Source: Hyphomonas adhaerens MHS-3 (GTDB lineage Bacteria > Pseudomonadota > Alphaproteobacteria > Caulobacterales > Hyphomonadaceae). From it: a stretch of 64,000 bases of DNA. The stretch is from assembly GCF_000685235.1 (NCBI RefSeq), contig NZ_ARYH01000001.1:1364001-1428000 (forward strand), in the 5' to 3' direction. Of this stretch, positions 1 to 10,641 are shown one piece after another; position 1 is the stretch's first letter, and every line of letters starts with the position of its first letter. Made by a program: the position numbers and the translations under genes. The notes beneath the pieces are model-generated. The model saw nothing but the letters and a program-made list of their open reading frames with translations. It had not been told where the DNA came from and did no database searches.

Positions 1-2
1 CG

Positions 3-1499
3 ACCACGGTGAATGTCGCCTTGCCGGCCATTATCGGCGCTTTCGGCCTCGGGCAGGACCAGGCGCAATGGATGTCCACGGCTTTCCTGGCGTCTTCCAC
101 CATCGCCATGCTGGCCAATGCCTGGGCGATGCATACTTACGGGCCGCGGGCGACCTATGTGGCTGGCATGTGTCTGTTCGTTGTCGGCTCGCTGCTGGGA
201 TCGGTGTCGACCTCGCTGGAAATGCTGATCCTGTCGCGCGCGCTGCAAGGTGTTTCCGCCGGGCTGCTGCAGCCCATGTCCATGTTCCTGATCTTCCAGA
301 CCTTCCCGGACAACCGGCGCGGGACGGCCATGGGCATCTTCTCCATCGGTGTCGTGCTCGCACCGGCTTTCGGCCCGGCGCTGGGCGGGATTGCCGTGGA
401 CCTTGCCAGCTGGCGGCTGGTCTTCATCGCGACGCTTCCGCTGGCCTTCGTGGCCCTGAGCGTCGCGCCATTCCTGATGCCGACAGGGGAGGATGCGAAC
501 CTGCGCACCCGGCCGCCGCTCGACTGGCAAGGCCTTGGCCTGCTGACGGTTGCGGTTGTCAGCCTGCTGTCGGCCTTCGCCGGCGCGAACCGGGATGGCT
601 GGGATTCTGACATCACTTATCTGAAATTTGCCATCGGCCTGATCGGCGGGGTTTGTTTCGTCATTTGGGAATTGCGGCACCCGTTTCCCGCGCTGAACCC
701 AGCGATCTTCATGTACCGGCAGTTCTGGTCCGCGGGGCTGATCATCTCGGCCACCGGCATTGCGATCTATTCCTCCACCTATCTGATCCCGCTGTTCGTG
801 CAGATGGTGCAGCATTATTCGCCGACGGCAGCCGGCGTGATGATGATCCCGGCAGGCCTGGCCATGGTGGTGGGCTTTCCCATTGCCGGACGGCTGACGG
901 ACCGGGTGGATGCGCGTTTCCTGCTGGCTTTCGGCCTTATCAGCTTTGCCACTTCGGCCTACCTGCTGGCAGGGGTTACGGCGCTGACGCCTTACTGGGT
1001 GCTGATCGGCTGGATTTTTCTGTCACGCGTAGGCATCAGCTTCTGCATGCCGCCGGCCAACACGACCGCCGTGCGGGCCTCGCCGCCGCACCTTCTGGCC
1101 TCGGCGACGGGGGGCGTGTCCTTCCTGATGCAGGTCGGCGGGGCCTTTGGTGTGAACCTGCTGGCGATCCTCCTTCAGCGCCGGCTCATTTTCCATGGCA
1201 ACCATCTGTCTGTCGCCATGAACGAGAAGAATGCCGAAATGCTCTACCAGCATGCGATCTATGCGCAGGAACTGGAACGGTCGGGCATGGCGGTTCTGCC
1301 CGCTTTCCAGAATGCATTTGGCGTGATCGGGCGGCAGGTCTCCGCAGAGGCGCAGGTGCTGGCGTTCCGCGATTGTTTCCACGTAATTTCCATCTGGTTC
1401 GTGCTCGTCTTCTTTGCGCTGTTCCTGATGCCGAAGCCGAAACTGGAAGGCGCCGCACCGCCGGCGGCTCGCATGGCGATCAATCCGGACGCGGCATAG
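3..1499 (+). CDS. DHA2-type MFS drug efflux transporter, 5' end outside window
   Basis: This is an inner-membrane multidrug exporter of the DHA2/EmrB class, predicted to be proton-driven. The reading frame is open to the window edge and its first codons read TTVNVALP, the conserved first-helix motif of the family, so only a few dozen N-terminal residues are missing. The GTG at position 9 is not a true start. Conserved features include the motif around SRALQGVSAG, the segment APAFGPALGG (motif C-like) and more than ten hydrophobic segments. The C-terminus ends in a short charged tail. An EmrA-like partner would be expected upstream, outside the window. The substrate cannot be told. Confidence 0.88.
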   Translation, partial: TTVNVALPAIIGAFGLGQDQAQWMSTAFLASSTIAMLANAWAMHTYGPRATYVAGMCLFVVGSLLGSVSTSLEMLILSRALQGVSAGLLQPMSMFLIFQTFPDNRRGTAMGIFSIGVVLAPAFGPALGGIAVDLASWRLVFIATLPLAFVALSVAPFLMPTGEDANLRTRPPLDWQGLGLLTVAVVSLLSAFAGANRDGWDSDITYLKFAIGLIGGVCFVIWELRHPFPALNPAIFMYRQFWSAGLIISATGIAIYSSTYLIPLFVQMVQHYSPTAAGVMMIPAGLAMVVGFPIAGRLTDRVDARFLLAFGLISFATSAYLLAGVTALTPYWVLIGWIFLSRVGISFCMPPANTTAVRASPPHLLASATGGVSFLMQVGGAFGVNLLAILLQRRLIFHGNHLSVAMNEKNAEMLYQHAIYAQELERSGMAVLPAFQNAFGVIGRQVSAEAQVLAFRDCFHVISIWFVLVFFALFLMPKPKLEGAAPPAARMAINPDAA

Positions 1500-1532
1500 G
1501 CCGGCGCCTGTCCAACAGGGCAGGGGGCAAGC

Positions 1533-2447
1533 CTATTCTGCCGTCTCGGGCGCCATTTCGCGCATCCGCTTCAGCGCATTGTCCACGAGGGTGAGCTTAC
1601 TGCGGTCCGCGGCGGTATTCTTGGCGAGGCTGCGGAAGAGCTCATATTGGGTGATGGCATCGGCGGCATAGCCTGCGGCTGAGTCGTCAATGTTGAATTC
1701 ATAAGCCGTTTCGGCCGCGTGCGCGTAGAGTGTCGCAGACTCGAAGACGATCGCTTTGCGGGCGTTCGGGCAAGCGGCGGCGAGAAATTCCAGCCGATCG
1801 ACAGAGCCCATGATGTTGGGCAACTGATCGCCAGTGGAATAATACTGCACAAACGTGTCCTGCCCGATAACATGCCCACGGGCCTCGGCGATGGCCATTT
1901 CCGGGCGGTGCCATGGGCAGGGGGACTCCTCGGTTTGTCCTTTGCCGGACATTATGTCGTGAAACAGGCCGCCGGCTTCAAAGACGACGACCATCGGCAC
2001 CAGCTTGCTTTCCAGAAGCGACGTGCTTTTCGTTCCGGTGAAGACCGTTATGTCGGCGCCGTTCCCCGGTTCGACCGGCATGGTCCAGATCAGATCTCTG
2101 TTCAGGTTTTCCCAGGCGGCGTCATAGACATGAAGCGCGTCGATGGCGGCGCTCATCAATTGGAATTGCTGCCCCGGATCGGCGATTTTCTCTGCAAGCC
2201 GATAAAAGGAAAGGGCGACGAAATATTGAGTGTACGCATCTTCGGGGCAGGCCGCGGCGTAACTGGTGGTGTAGTTGTAACCGTTGGAAACCTGTTCCAT
2301 CGTCGTCGCACCCGGCAGGGCTTCGGAGACCTGGTACATCGCCTGCGCCGCATTAACCGGGCAGGCCACCGCTTCTTCCGCCGCAGCGCTAAAGCTGACC
2401 GCACCGGCCAGCAGGGCAATGAGCCCGATCTGTTTGAGTGTTTTCAT
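1533..2447 (-). CDS. secreted protein of unknown function with four Cys-Pro pairs
   Basis: The predicted 304-residue protein begins with a Sec signal peptide (MKTLKQIGLIALLAGAVSFS, cleavage after SAAA near residue 23), so the mature protein should be periplasmic or secreted. I chose the ATG at 2447 because a GAGGGGA ribosome site precedes it. The longer upstream frame runs into the neighbouring gene. All four cysteines of the mature protein are followed by proline (VACP, AACP, SPCP, AACP), which would allow two disulfides. No domain is recognised. It lies 28 bp downstream of the MoxR/DUF58 cluster on the same strand and probably shares its transcript, so a role in envelope maintenance is an inference only. 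Confidence 0.7.
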   Translation of the reverse strand: MKTLKQIGLIALLAGAVSFSAAAEEAVACPVNAAQAMYQVSEALPGATTMEQVSNGYNYTTSYAAACPEDAYTQYFVALSFYRLAEKIADPGQQFQLMSAAIDALHVYDAAWENLNRDLIWTMPVEPGNGADITVFTGTKSTSLLESKLVPMVVVFEAGGLFHDIMSGKGQTEESPCPWHRPEMAIAEARGHVIGQDTFVQYYSTGDQLPNIMGSVDRLEFLAAACPNARKAIVFESATLYAHAAETAYEFNIDDSAAGYAADAITQYELFRSLAKNTAADRSKLTLVDNALKRMREMAPETAE

Positions 2448-2475
2448 CTCGCGTCCCCTCGAGTTGAGTTTGTTT

Positions 2476-4515
2476 CTAACGTCCTTCGCGCCGCCACGCC
2501 AATAGCAGAAGCAGCACCAGGAAACCTGCCGCAAGAATGCCCGGTAACAGGGCCTGACTTGAAGAAGACCGCACGGCATAGGCGCCGCGTTCGCGCAGGC
2601 CCAGCCAGTTGCCGCCCGCCGACAGGCCGCGCTGGCCGGACCGGCGGATATCCGGCAGGCCCGACCCGTCTGCGTTCAGCCGGAACACACCGCCCCCCGT
2701 GGCGCGGGCCAGCGGTTGCAGCACTTTGATCGTAGACTGAAGATCAGCATATTCCTTGGGATTGGCGGGGCCATTCAGGGCCACCGTTTCAAGGCCGCCG
2801 GCGCGGGCGCGGTACAGTCCCAGCTGGTCAATAGGCGTTTCAGCGGCAAACATGCCGGGGCCGGTTTCCGTCCAGGCCGGCTCGATTGTCTCGCCTTCCG
2901 GTGTCTCGATCTGAAGGGGCGGGGCGGTATCCATCAGGCTGCGCAGCTCGACATGCGCCGTGTTCCCTTCGGCCGTGAGTTTCAGGCGCCGCTCTTCGAG
3001 TTCCGGTTCCTTCATCAGCCAGTGGACGACCCGGCGGATCATCTCGGCAAACGGGCCACCGCCATCATAGCCGCGTGCCCACAGCCAGATCTGGTCGGAC
3101 ATCAGCATTCCGACGCGGCCCTTGTCGACGCGGTCCAGCACCAGCAGCGGTTTGCCGTCCGGCGCGGCAAGAACCGTATCGCCCGTTTCGGCGGTCGATT
3201 CGATATAGCGCATCCAGCCGCCCCATTTGCGCCCTTCCAGCGGGGCGGTGACGGCGTGGCGTTTACCCGCTTCCGTGAGCATGGGAACGAACTCGCCCGT
3301 CCGCACAACACCGGTCGGTGCCGCGGGCAGGACAGAGGCAAGCGGTGACCGGGCGAGGCTGGCCGGACCGGCAAAATCCTCGCCAGCTGCAATCAGCAGC
3401 GCGCCGCCCTCCGTGACATAGCGCGCCATGTTGGCGAGGTAGGTCTGCGTGATCACGCCCCGGCGCTCATACTGGTCGAAGATGATGAGATCGAATTCCT
3501 TCAGCTTCGCTTCGAACAGTTCTTCGGTCGGGAAGGCAATCAGCGCCAGCTCATCCTCGGTGGCATTGTCGCTCTTGTAAGGGGGGCGGAGAATTGTGAA
3601 GTGGACGAGGTCCACGGACGGGTCGGATTTCAGCAGGTCCCGCCAGGTGCGGCCTGCCTGGTTCGGCTTGCCGGTCACCAGCAGGACGCGGAGCCGGTCG
3701 CGCACACCGGCAAGACTCGCGGCGGTGCGGTTGTTCGCCATTGTCAGCTCCTGCCGTCCGGGCGGGGCTTCGACCACGACGATATTTTCGCCGCGCCGTT
3801 CGATCTTGATCGGCAGTGGGGTTGGTTCACCGGCTGTCACCCGCACGCGCTCCGGGATCCCGCCATTGACGGAGACGTCGAGATCGATCTCCCCGCCATC
3901 CGGGTCTTCCACCTTTACGATGAGGTCGGCCGTTTCGCCGACGATGCCGAAGCTGGGCGCTTCGACCAGCTCCACCCGGCGGTCACCCCGGTCCGGATCG
4001 CCAACGATCAGGCCGTGAACCGGACCGATCACACCTTCGGCGTCGGGTTTCTCCGGCACATCGTGCACCTGGCCGTCGGTGATCAGGATCGCCCCGGCGA
4101 TCCGGTCACGCGGCACATCGGCCATCAGGCCTTCCAGCGCGCTATAGAGATGCGAGCCGTCATCATTCGGATCGCTTTCCAGCACGCGGACTTCAAGGCT
4201 CGGGTCTTCGGCCAGCCGGGCCTGCACCTCATCATAGGCCTTGCGGGCCGCTTCTGCCCGGTCACCGATGTCCATGCTTTCGGACCGGTCCAGAACGACA
4301 GCCGCCACGGACGGCAGGGGTTCGCGTTCCTCGTGCACAAGGCTGGGGTTTGACAGAGCTGCGGCCAGGAGTGTCAGGCCAAGCCCTCGGGTCAGCCAGG
4401 CACGGCCGCGCAGGAAAACATAAGCCAGCCAAGCCAGGGCAGCCACGGCAACAACTGCCCAGAGGACGGGCCAGCCGAGAAAGGGATCGAACCCGATGCG
4501 GACGGCTTCGATCAT
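2476..4515 (-). CDS. membrane protein with VWA-like and glutamine-amidotransferase-like domains
   Basis: The 679-residue protein has two N-terminal membrane helices (about residues 13-35 and 42-56) and one near the C-terminus (about 655-673). Between them lies a VWA-like fold starting at VVLDRSESMD, where D76, S78 and S80 form a DxSxS metal site, followed by a class-I glutamine-amidotransferase-like region (about 270-500). This architecture is usual for the last gene of alphaproteobacterial MoxR-DUF58-DUF4159 clusters. The start codon overlaps the stop of the upstream DUF4159 gene by 4 bp, indicating translational coupling. Its substrate is unknown. The family is thought to act with the MoxR ATPase on envelope protein complexes. 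Confidence 0.8.
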   Translation of the reverse strand: MIEAVRIGFDPFLGWPVLWAVVAVAALAWLAYVFLRGRAWLTRGLGLTLLAAALSNPSLVHEEREPLPSVAAVVLDRSESMDIGDRAEAARKAYDEVQARLAEDPSLEVRVLESDPNDDGSHLYSALEGLMADVPRDRIAGAILITDGQVHDVPEKPDAEGVIGPVHGLIVGDPDRGDRRVELVEAPSFGIVGETADLIVKVEDPDGGEIDLDVSVNGGIPERVRVTAGEPTPLPIKIERRGENIVVVEAPPGRQELTMANNRTAASLAGVRDRLRVLLVTGKPNQAGRTWRDLLKSDPSVDLVHFTILRPPYKSDNATEDELALIAFPTEELFEAKLKEFDLIIFDQYERRGVITQTYLANMARYVTEGGALLIAAGEDFAGPASLARSPLASVLPAAPTGVVRTGEFVPMLTEAGKRHAVTAPLEGRKWGGWMRYIESTAETGDTVLAAPDGKPLLVLDRVDKGRVGMLMSDQIWLWARGYDGGGPFAEMIRRVVHWLMKEPELEERRLKLTAEGNTAHVELRSLMDTAPPLQIETPEGETIEPAWTETGPGMFAAETPIDQLGLYRARAGGLETVALNGPANPKEYADLQSTIKVLQPLARATGGGVFRLNADGSGLPDIRRSGQRGLSAGGNWLGLRERGAYAVRSSSSQALLPGILAAGFLVLLLLLAWRREGR

Positions 4516-7397
4516 TGCGGCACCCCATTCGGCAGGAATTGCGGGACGTCGTTCTCGCGCGTGTTGTTGGGCGGACGCGGACCGGGACCGAAGGCGCCGC
4601 CATCGGCGTCCCCTTCGCCGAGACGCTCCAGCAGGGCTGGCAGGTGAACCTGGTCGTCCTTGTAGCTGCCCGTCAGGATATACATCACGAGATTGACGCC
4701 GAAGCGCCGGGCCATTTCCCGCTGGTCTGCGCCGCCATCCACGGAATAGAGGTCACGCCCCCGGTCGTCGATCGCCCAGGCGGAAATCCAGTCGGCATCG
4801 CCGATGAAGAGACCGGAAACACCATCCCCACGCGGCGCCGAAGCAGATCCGGCCTGTTCGATCCAGAGCTGGCGATCGGCATAGCGGCCGGGAAAGCCGT
4901 CCAGCAGGTAAAAGGACCGGGTCAGGACATGGCCTGAAGGAACCGGCTGTAATGGCGGGGCGTCCAGGCCTTCAAGCAGGCTTTCCAGACGGGTGATCTC
5001 GGTTGACCCGGGCGTATCGCCGTCCCGCGTGTCGATAACCAGCGCGCCGCCGGAACGGAGATAGGCGTTCAGCCGTGCAATGGCTTTCTCGGACAAAGGG
5101 GCGGCGCCTTGGGGCACGGCAAAATAGATGAGCGGATAAAGTTCCAGCGGGCTGGTTTCGAGGTCCAGTTCATCGGGCGCTTCCGGTTCGACGGAGGTGC
5201 GGTTGTACAGGGTTGTTGCCAGGCCGAAGAGACCGGCGCGCGCCCGCTCGTTTATGGCGACATCCGGCGTCTTCACATAGCCGAACCGCATCAGCAGGGC
5301 GGCATCGACGTCCGATTGCGGCGCCTTGCCTTTCGGTAGCGGGATGATTGTCGGCCCGGTCGCGATCCGGCGGTAAGTTCCGTCCTGCATCAGACGATAC
5401 TGGTATTCCTGCGCATTGGCGCCGGGGGAGGGCGCGAGGAACGTGGCTGCCAGCAGGACGACCGCCGCCGTGCCGGTCTTGCGGCCAATGCGCGGCAGAT
5501 GGCCGGCAACAAGCAGGGCAATGAACAGGTCCAGCGCGAGGAGGAAGGCTGCGAATGTCAGCAGCGGCCCGGCAAGGCGCATCGCACGGGCTTCGGCATC
5601 GCCCAGCAGGCGGGCGGCAGGCGGCCAAGTCTGGATCAAGGTGGGCGTCGCCTTGCGGGCTGCATTCAGCGCGCGGGTGCCGCCCGGGCCCTGATAGAGT
5701 CCCGGCGGGTGCGCTTCGGACGGCTCAACCGTTGCGAAGTCCGCCGCCTTGAGCGGCGCGGCCGCCGGGCCGGGCGATTGCAGCCGTCCGTACCCGTCCA
5801 GAACCAGTTTCGGGGAATAGGCGCCTTCTTCAGCATTGACGGACTCGCCCCGGCCTGCCGCGATGCAGCGCCGCAACATTTGCGGGAAGAGGTCGGAATA
5901 GGCGAGGTTCGCCCAGTCCGGTCCGGCCGTGATGTGGAACAGGATGATCATGCCGGAGCCACGCGCATCAGCCGTCACCAGCGGGGACCCGTCCGCGAGG
6001 CGGGCCCAGGTGTGGCTTGAAAGCTCTGGCCCTGGCCGCGCGAGCACTTGCTGGGTGATCCGCACATCCGGCGGGACGTTCAGACCGTCGAAGGGAGAGG
6101 TTTCTGCAAACGGGGCAAGGGCCTGCGGTTCGTCCCAGGCGAGGGCGCCGCCAAGCGCACGGGAGGCCCGGCGGAGTGGAACCGGCAGCAGGTCGTCGCC
6201 CTGCGCAGCCAGGCGCGGTCCGGCGAACCGGATCAGCGCGCCGCCGCTTTCCACCCAGTCCGCCAGACGCTTTTCGTCTTCCGGCAGGATCTGTCCGACA
6301 TCGGTGAGGATGATGGCATCGGGCGACTCTGCAACAAGCGTTTCCACCGTGCCTTCCGTGATCGACGCAAAGGGTTCCAGAGCCTTGCGGACATAGTGCA
6401 TGTCCGAGAGCAGCGGCTGGGCGATGGCGCCGGCATCGACAAGCCCGACCCGCCGGGACCGGTCTGAGGAATCCCACAGCCAGACCGTGCCGGCGCCCTG
6501 CCGGCCGGTAACCGTGAAACGGGCGATGCGGGCCAGCGCCGCTGCGGGGATCGTGAAGTCGGCGGCCGCTTCATTCTCTCCATCTGGAAAGGTTGCCTCG
6601 GATGTGGCCAGCGCAGAGCCATCGAGCGTCAGAGCCGAGACATAGGCGCTTTCTTCTCCGCGCGCTTCGAGGCGGCGGAGCGTGACAGAGACCGAGTCGG
6701 TTTCAGAGTTCAGCTTCGTAATCGCCGCCGGGGTGTGAGGCGGGGCCGCAAAGACCGTGAGCGGGGCGCGGGCGGAAAGGTCCGCGGCGAAAGCCCGCCC
6801 GCCATTGTTTTCCAGCCCGTCGCTGGCCCAGAAGATACGGCCGGGTTTCAGGCCGGAGTCGTCCAGGCGGGTGATGGCATCGGCGCGGTCCGTATTCCAG
6901 GCTTGCGGCCGCAGGGATGAGATCCGCTTGGCCGCATCGGCGGTGCTGAGCCGTTCGGACGGGTCGCTGTTCAGTTGTTGCGGCGCGGTCAGCAGCAAGT
7001 GGACCGGCATGTCGCGGCTGCCGGTGTCCAGCGTGGCGGTCGCGGCATTGACCAGTTCGCTCCAGCGCGGAGCCGATGGCCACCCATTGTCGATCACGAT
7101 CAGGAGCGGGCCGGATCCTTCCACGGACTCTGTCTTTGCGCCGGGCGCGTAGACCGGCTGGGACAGGCCGACGATGGCGGCGGTGACCGCCAGGGTCCGG
7201 ATCAGCCAGACCCACCAGGGCGTGCGGGCCGGGGTTTCTTCCTTCGGCTCCATCCCTTCGAGAATACGCATGGATGGCAGTTCGACGTCCTTCGGAGCAG
7301 GCGGCGTCGCGCGCAGGATCCACCAGATCACCGGCAGGGCGATCAGGGCGGCCAGCGCCCAGGGCGCGCCGAACAGGAAAGGGCCGAGCGCGGTCAT
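4512..7397 (-). CDS. DUF4159 protein with BatA-type N-terminal membrane domain
   Basis: The 961-residue protein starts with an aerotolerance-regulator (BatA) N-terminal domain: a membrane helix at residues 8-27, the linker with LPSMRIL, and a second helix near 62-80. The middle part (about 90-620) resembles VWA/amidotransferase-like BatA relatives. A hydrophobic stretch around 625-660 ends in APSPGANAQ, which looks like an internal signal or membrane segment. The C-terminal DUF4159 domain follows (about 680-900), with the typical ELYPLIYFAVP segment. The gene overlaps both neighbours by 4 bp. It is likely a scaffold in the MoxR-dependent envelope module; no enzymatic activity is evident. Confidence 0.85.
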   Translation of the reverse strand: MTALGPFLFGAPWALAALIALPVIWWILRATPPAPKDVELPSMRILEGMEPKEETPARTPWWVWLIRTLAVTAAIVGLSQPVYAPGAKTESVEGSGPLLIVIDNGWPSAPRWSELVNAATATLDTGSRDMPVHLLLTAPQQLNSDPSERLSTADAAKRISSLRPQAWNTDRADAITRLDDSGLKPGRIFWASDGLENNGGRAFAADLSARAPLTVFAAPPHTPAAITKLNSETDSVSVTLRRLEARGEESAYVSALTLDGSALATSEATFPDGENEAAADFTIPAAALARIARFTVTGRQGAGTVWLWDSSDRSRRVGLVDAGAIAQPLLSDMHYVRKALEPFASITEGTVETLVAESPDAIILTDVGQILPEDEKRLADWVESGGALIRFAGPRLAAQGDDLLPVPLRRASRALGGALAWDEPQALAPFAETSPFDGLNVPPDVRITQQVLARPGPELSSHTWARLADGSPLVTADARGSGMIILFHITAGPDWANLAYSDLFPQMLRRCIAAGRGESVNAEEGAYSPKLVLDGYGRLQSPGPAAAPLKAADFATVEPSEAHPPGLYQGPGGTRALNAARKATPTLIQTWPPAARLLGDAEARAMRLAGPLLTFAAFLLALDLFIALLVAGHLPRIGRKTGTAAVVLLAATFLAPSPGANAQEYQYRLMQDGTYRRIATGPTIIPLPKGKAPQSDVDAALLMRFGYVKTPDVAINERARAGLFGLATTLYNRTSVEPEAPDELDLETSPLELYPLIYFAVPQGAAPLSEKAIARLNAYLRSGGALVIDTRDGDTPGSTEITRLESLLEGLDAPPLQPVPSGHVLTRSFYLLDGFPGRYADRQLWIEQAGSASAPRGDGVSGLFIGDADWISAWAIDDRGRDLYSVDGGADQREMARRFGVNLVMYILTGSYKDDQVHLPALLERLGEGDADGGAFGPGPRPPNNTRENDVPQFLPNGVPQ

Positions 7398-8260
7398 AGC
7401 TTCGCCCCGAAGCTTTCAAGTTGGGCCTTCAGGCGGGCGGCGCTTTGCAGCAGGGGCTGGCCGGAAACATGGGAGACGAAGCGCCAGCCCATCCGGTTCG
7501 TCAGCTCACTGAGCGCGTCGCGCTGGGCCGCGAACCGTTGGTGGTATTCCTCGCGGATCGTCTCGGCCCGGCCGAAGATGCGGGAGAGCGCCGCCCCCGG
7601 CCGGTGAAGTTTCACACGGCCCTCGAACGGGAAGTCCACTTCGATGGGAGAGGAGACGGCCAAAAGGATGCCTTCCGGGCATTTGCCTGCCAGCGGTGCC
7701 AGCCGCGCCCGCCATTCCGGGATCGGATCATAGAAATCGGAGGCGACAATGAGTGTGGCTGAACTGCGCGGCGGGGCAGGAAAATTGCCGCCGGTGCCGC
7801 GGCCGAGTTCTTCGGAAAGCCGGTCCACCGCCCGTTTGCCGAAGCTTGCGCCGCGCCCGCCGCCGAGGGCGCCGATCCGCTCGCCATCCTTCGACAGCAT
7901 GATCGCAAGCGACAGCATCAGGACGGTCGCTTCCTCGGCTTTAGTGCGCAGGTCATCCTTGGCTTTCCAACGGAAGCCCGGATCGTCGTCACACCAGAAG
8001 AGGACTGTGCGGGCGGTCTCAAGTTCGGTCTCGCGGACGAACAGGTCGTGGCCCTTGGCGGAGCGGCGCCAGTCGACCCGGTCGGCGGCGTCTTCCTGCG
8101 CATAGCGCCGGTATTGCCAGAAATGCTCGCCCGTGCCGGGGCGGCGCCGGCCGGCCGAGCCGATATGCGCCGCTTCGCTGGCCTCGGCCTTGAAGTTCAG
8201 GCCGGGCAGCTGGCGGGCAAGGGCTTCGGCTTCGGCACGAAGATCGGCAGCGGGAGTCAT
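7394..8260 (-). CDS. DUF58 domain-containing protein
   Basis: This 288-residue soluble protein carries the DUF58 signature: the RRYAQEDAADRVDWRRSAK region near residues 51-69, followed by the RETE stretch that leads into a VWA-like fold. DUF58 proteins are near-obligate partners of MoxR AAA+ ATPases and are thought to act as adaptors that present metal-binding VWA proteins for remodelling. It starts 9 bp after the MoxR stop and its stop overlaps the start of the DUF4159 gene by 4 bp, so the genes are co-translated. No transmembrane segments are apparent, unlike many longer DUF58 proteins. Confidence 0.9.
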   Translation of the reverse strand: MTPAADLRAEAEALARQLPGLNFKAEASEAAHIGSAGRRRPGTGEHFWQYRRYAQEDAADRVDWRRSAKGHDLFVRETELETARTVLFWCDDDPGFRWKAKDDLRTKAEEATVLMLSLAIMLSKDGERIGALGGGRGASFGKRAVDRLSEELGRGTGGNFPAPPRSSATLIVASDFYDPIPEWRARLAPLAGKCPEGILLAVSSPIEVDFPFEGRVKLHRPGAALSRIFGRAETIREEYHQRFAAQRDALSELTNRMGWRFVSHVSGQPLLQSAARLKAQLESFGAKL

Positions 8261-8269
8261 CGGGCTGCG

Positions 8270-9268
<999 letters not shown>

Positions 9269-9344
9269 ATTCTAAAAGCGTCTCCGGGTTTGCGTCATGT
9301 GCAATCAGACCTATTTGTAAGGCCTCTTCAAGGCGGAGGAAGGT

Positions 9345-9932
9345 GTGACATCCAGTTCAACAACCACAATCAGCCTTGAAGAAACGCTGAAGTCCATTCT
9401 GCCCGAGGGCAAGCTGGATGGAAAGCTGCCGCCTGTGCATCTCTGGAACCCGGAGCACAGCGCCGATATCGGTATGGAGATTCGGGCTGACGGCGCCTGG
9501 TGGCATGATGGATCCCGCATTAACCGTGAGCGTCTCGTAAAGCTCTTTTCCCGCATCCTGCGCAAGGATGAGGACGGGCAGACCTGGCTGGTCACGCCCT
9601 ACGAAAAAGTGATCGTGAAGGTCGAGGACGCCCCCTTCCTGGCCGTCCGGGTTGACCGTGTCGGCGAGCCGGGCCGGGATCAGACGCTGGCCTTCCTGAC
9701 CAATCTGGACGACATCACCCTTGCCGGTCCGGAGGCGCCGGTCCGCGTCGAGACCGACCCGGACACGGGCGAGCCGTCTCCCTATGTGCTGGTGCGCGGG
9801 CGCCTCGAAGCGAAACTGACGCGCGCGGCATTTTACGAGCTTGTCGAAATGGCTGAACCGTCACCGGAGGACCCTGACATTCTGGGTGTCTGGAGCCAGG
9901 GAAGATTCTTTCCCATCGGCCCGGCGGCCTGA
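9345..9932 (+). CDS. DUF1285 domain-containing protein
   Basis: This 195-residue protein matches the DUF1285 family: an acidic GKLPPVHLWNP start, the motif GAWWHDGSRI near residues 50-60, the VTPYEKV segment and a C-terminal end around GVWSQGRFFPIG. The GTG start is supported by a strong GGAGGA site 5-9 bp upstream, and no in-frame ATG lies nearby. The function of the family is unresolved. It regularly precedes the NUDIX hydrolase and CCA-adding enzyme in alphaproteobacteria, as here, with 10 bp to the next gene, which suggests one operon and some link to RNA or coenzyme turnover. Confidence 0.85.
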   Translation: MTSSSTTTISLEETLKSILPEGKLDGKLPPVHLWNPEHSADIGMEIRADGAWWHDGSRINRERLVKLFSRILRKDEDGQTWLVTPYEKVIVKVEDAPFLAVRVDRVGEPGRDQTLAFLTNLDDITLAGPEAPVRVETDPDTGEPSPYVLVRGRLEAKLTRAAFYELVEMAEPSPEDPDILGVWSQGRFFPIGPAA

Positions 9933-9942
9933 GGATAACGGG

Positions 9943-10563
9943 ATGTCCTGGCAAGGCCTTGAAGACTTCATCGCGCGCGTCGAAACGCGGCTCGACCCGC
10001 CGGTCGGCAATGGCCGGCTGGGGGAGACGGGCGACATGGATTTCCTGTCGCCGGAGGAAGTGGCGATTATCCGCCCCGCGGCGGTGCTGGTTGGCGTCAT
10101 CCCGCGCGTGTCCGGGGCCACGACTCTGTTGACGGTGCGGCCGACCACCATGGCCGATCATGCCGGACAGGTCGCGTTTCCCGGCGGCAAGGTGGACCCG
10201 ATCGATCTCGACGAAGTGGCCGCCGCCTTGCGCGAATCGGAAGAGGAAGTCGGCGTCGGGCCGGACGATGTGGAAGTCCTCGGCAAGGCTGCGCCTTATG
10301 TGACCGGCACGCGTTACCGCATCACGCCGGTCGTTGGCTTGCTGCCAGCGGACTTCCAGCCTGTGCCCGACCCGACCGAAGTGGCCGACGTATTCGAAAC
10401 CCCGCTCGACTTCCTGATGGACGCCCGCAACCACCGGGTGGGGGAGGCCATCTACCGGGGCAAGCCGCGCCGCTATTACGAGATGCCGCATAATGGCTAC
10501 CGCATCTGGGGCGTGACAGCGGGAATTATCCAGAGGCTCTACGAAACGCTCTACGAAGCGTAA
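9943..10563 (+). CDS. CoA pyrophosphatase-like NUDIX hydrolase
   Basis: The 206-residue protein is a NUDIX hydrolase of the CoA/acyl-CoA diphosphatase (UPF0035) type, which cleaves CoA into 3',5'-ADP and phosphopantetheine. The CoA-type signature is seen as LLTVRPTTMADHAGQVAFPGG, followed by the NUDIX core with RESEEEVG, whose acidic residues bind the divalent metal. I use the ATG at 9943 rather than the longer frame because it follows the DUF1285 stop by 10 bp and matches the family N-terminus. The CoA preference is inferred from the motif. Related NUDIX enzymes with other diphosphate substrates are the alternative. Confidence 0.88.
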   Translation: MSWQGLEDFIARVETRLDPPVGNGRLGETGDMDFLSPEEVAIIRPAAVLVGVIPRVSGATTLLTVRPTTMADHAGQVAFPGGKVDPIDLDEVAAALRESEEEVGVGPDDVEVLGKAAPYVTGTRYRITPVVGLLPADFQPVPDPTEVADVFETPLDFLMDARNHRVGEAIYRGKPRRYYEMPHNGYRIWGVTAGIIQRLYETLYEA

Positions 10564-10641
10564 GGCATTCATGTGTTAAGGGTTTCGCGGATTTCAGCAT
10601 CTGCCTATCCTGAACATCATCATTAGAGAGGAACCGGAACA

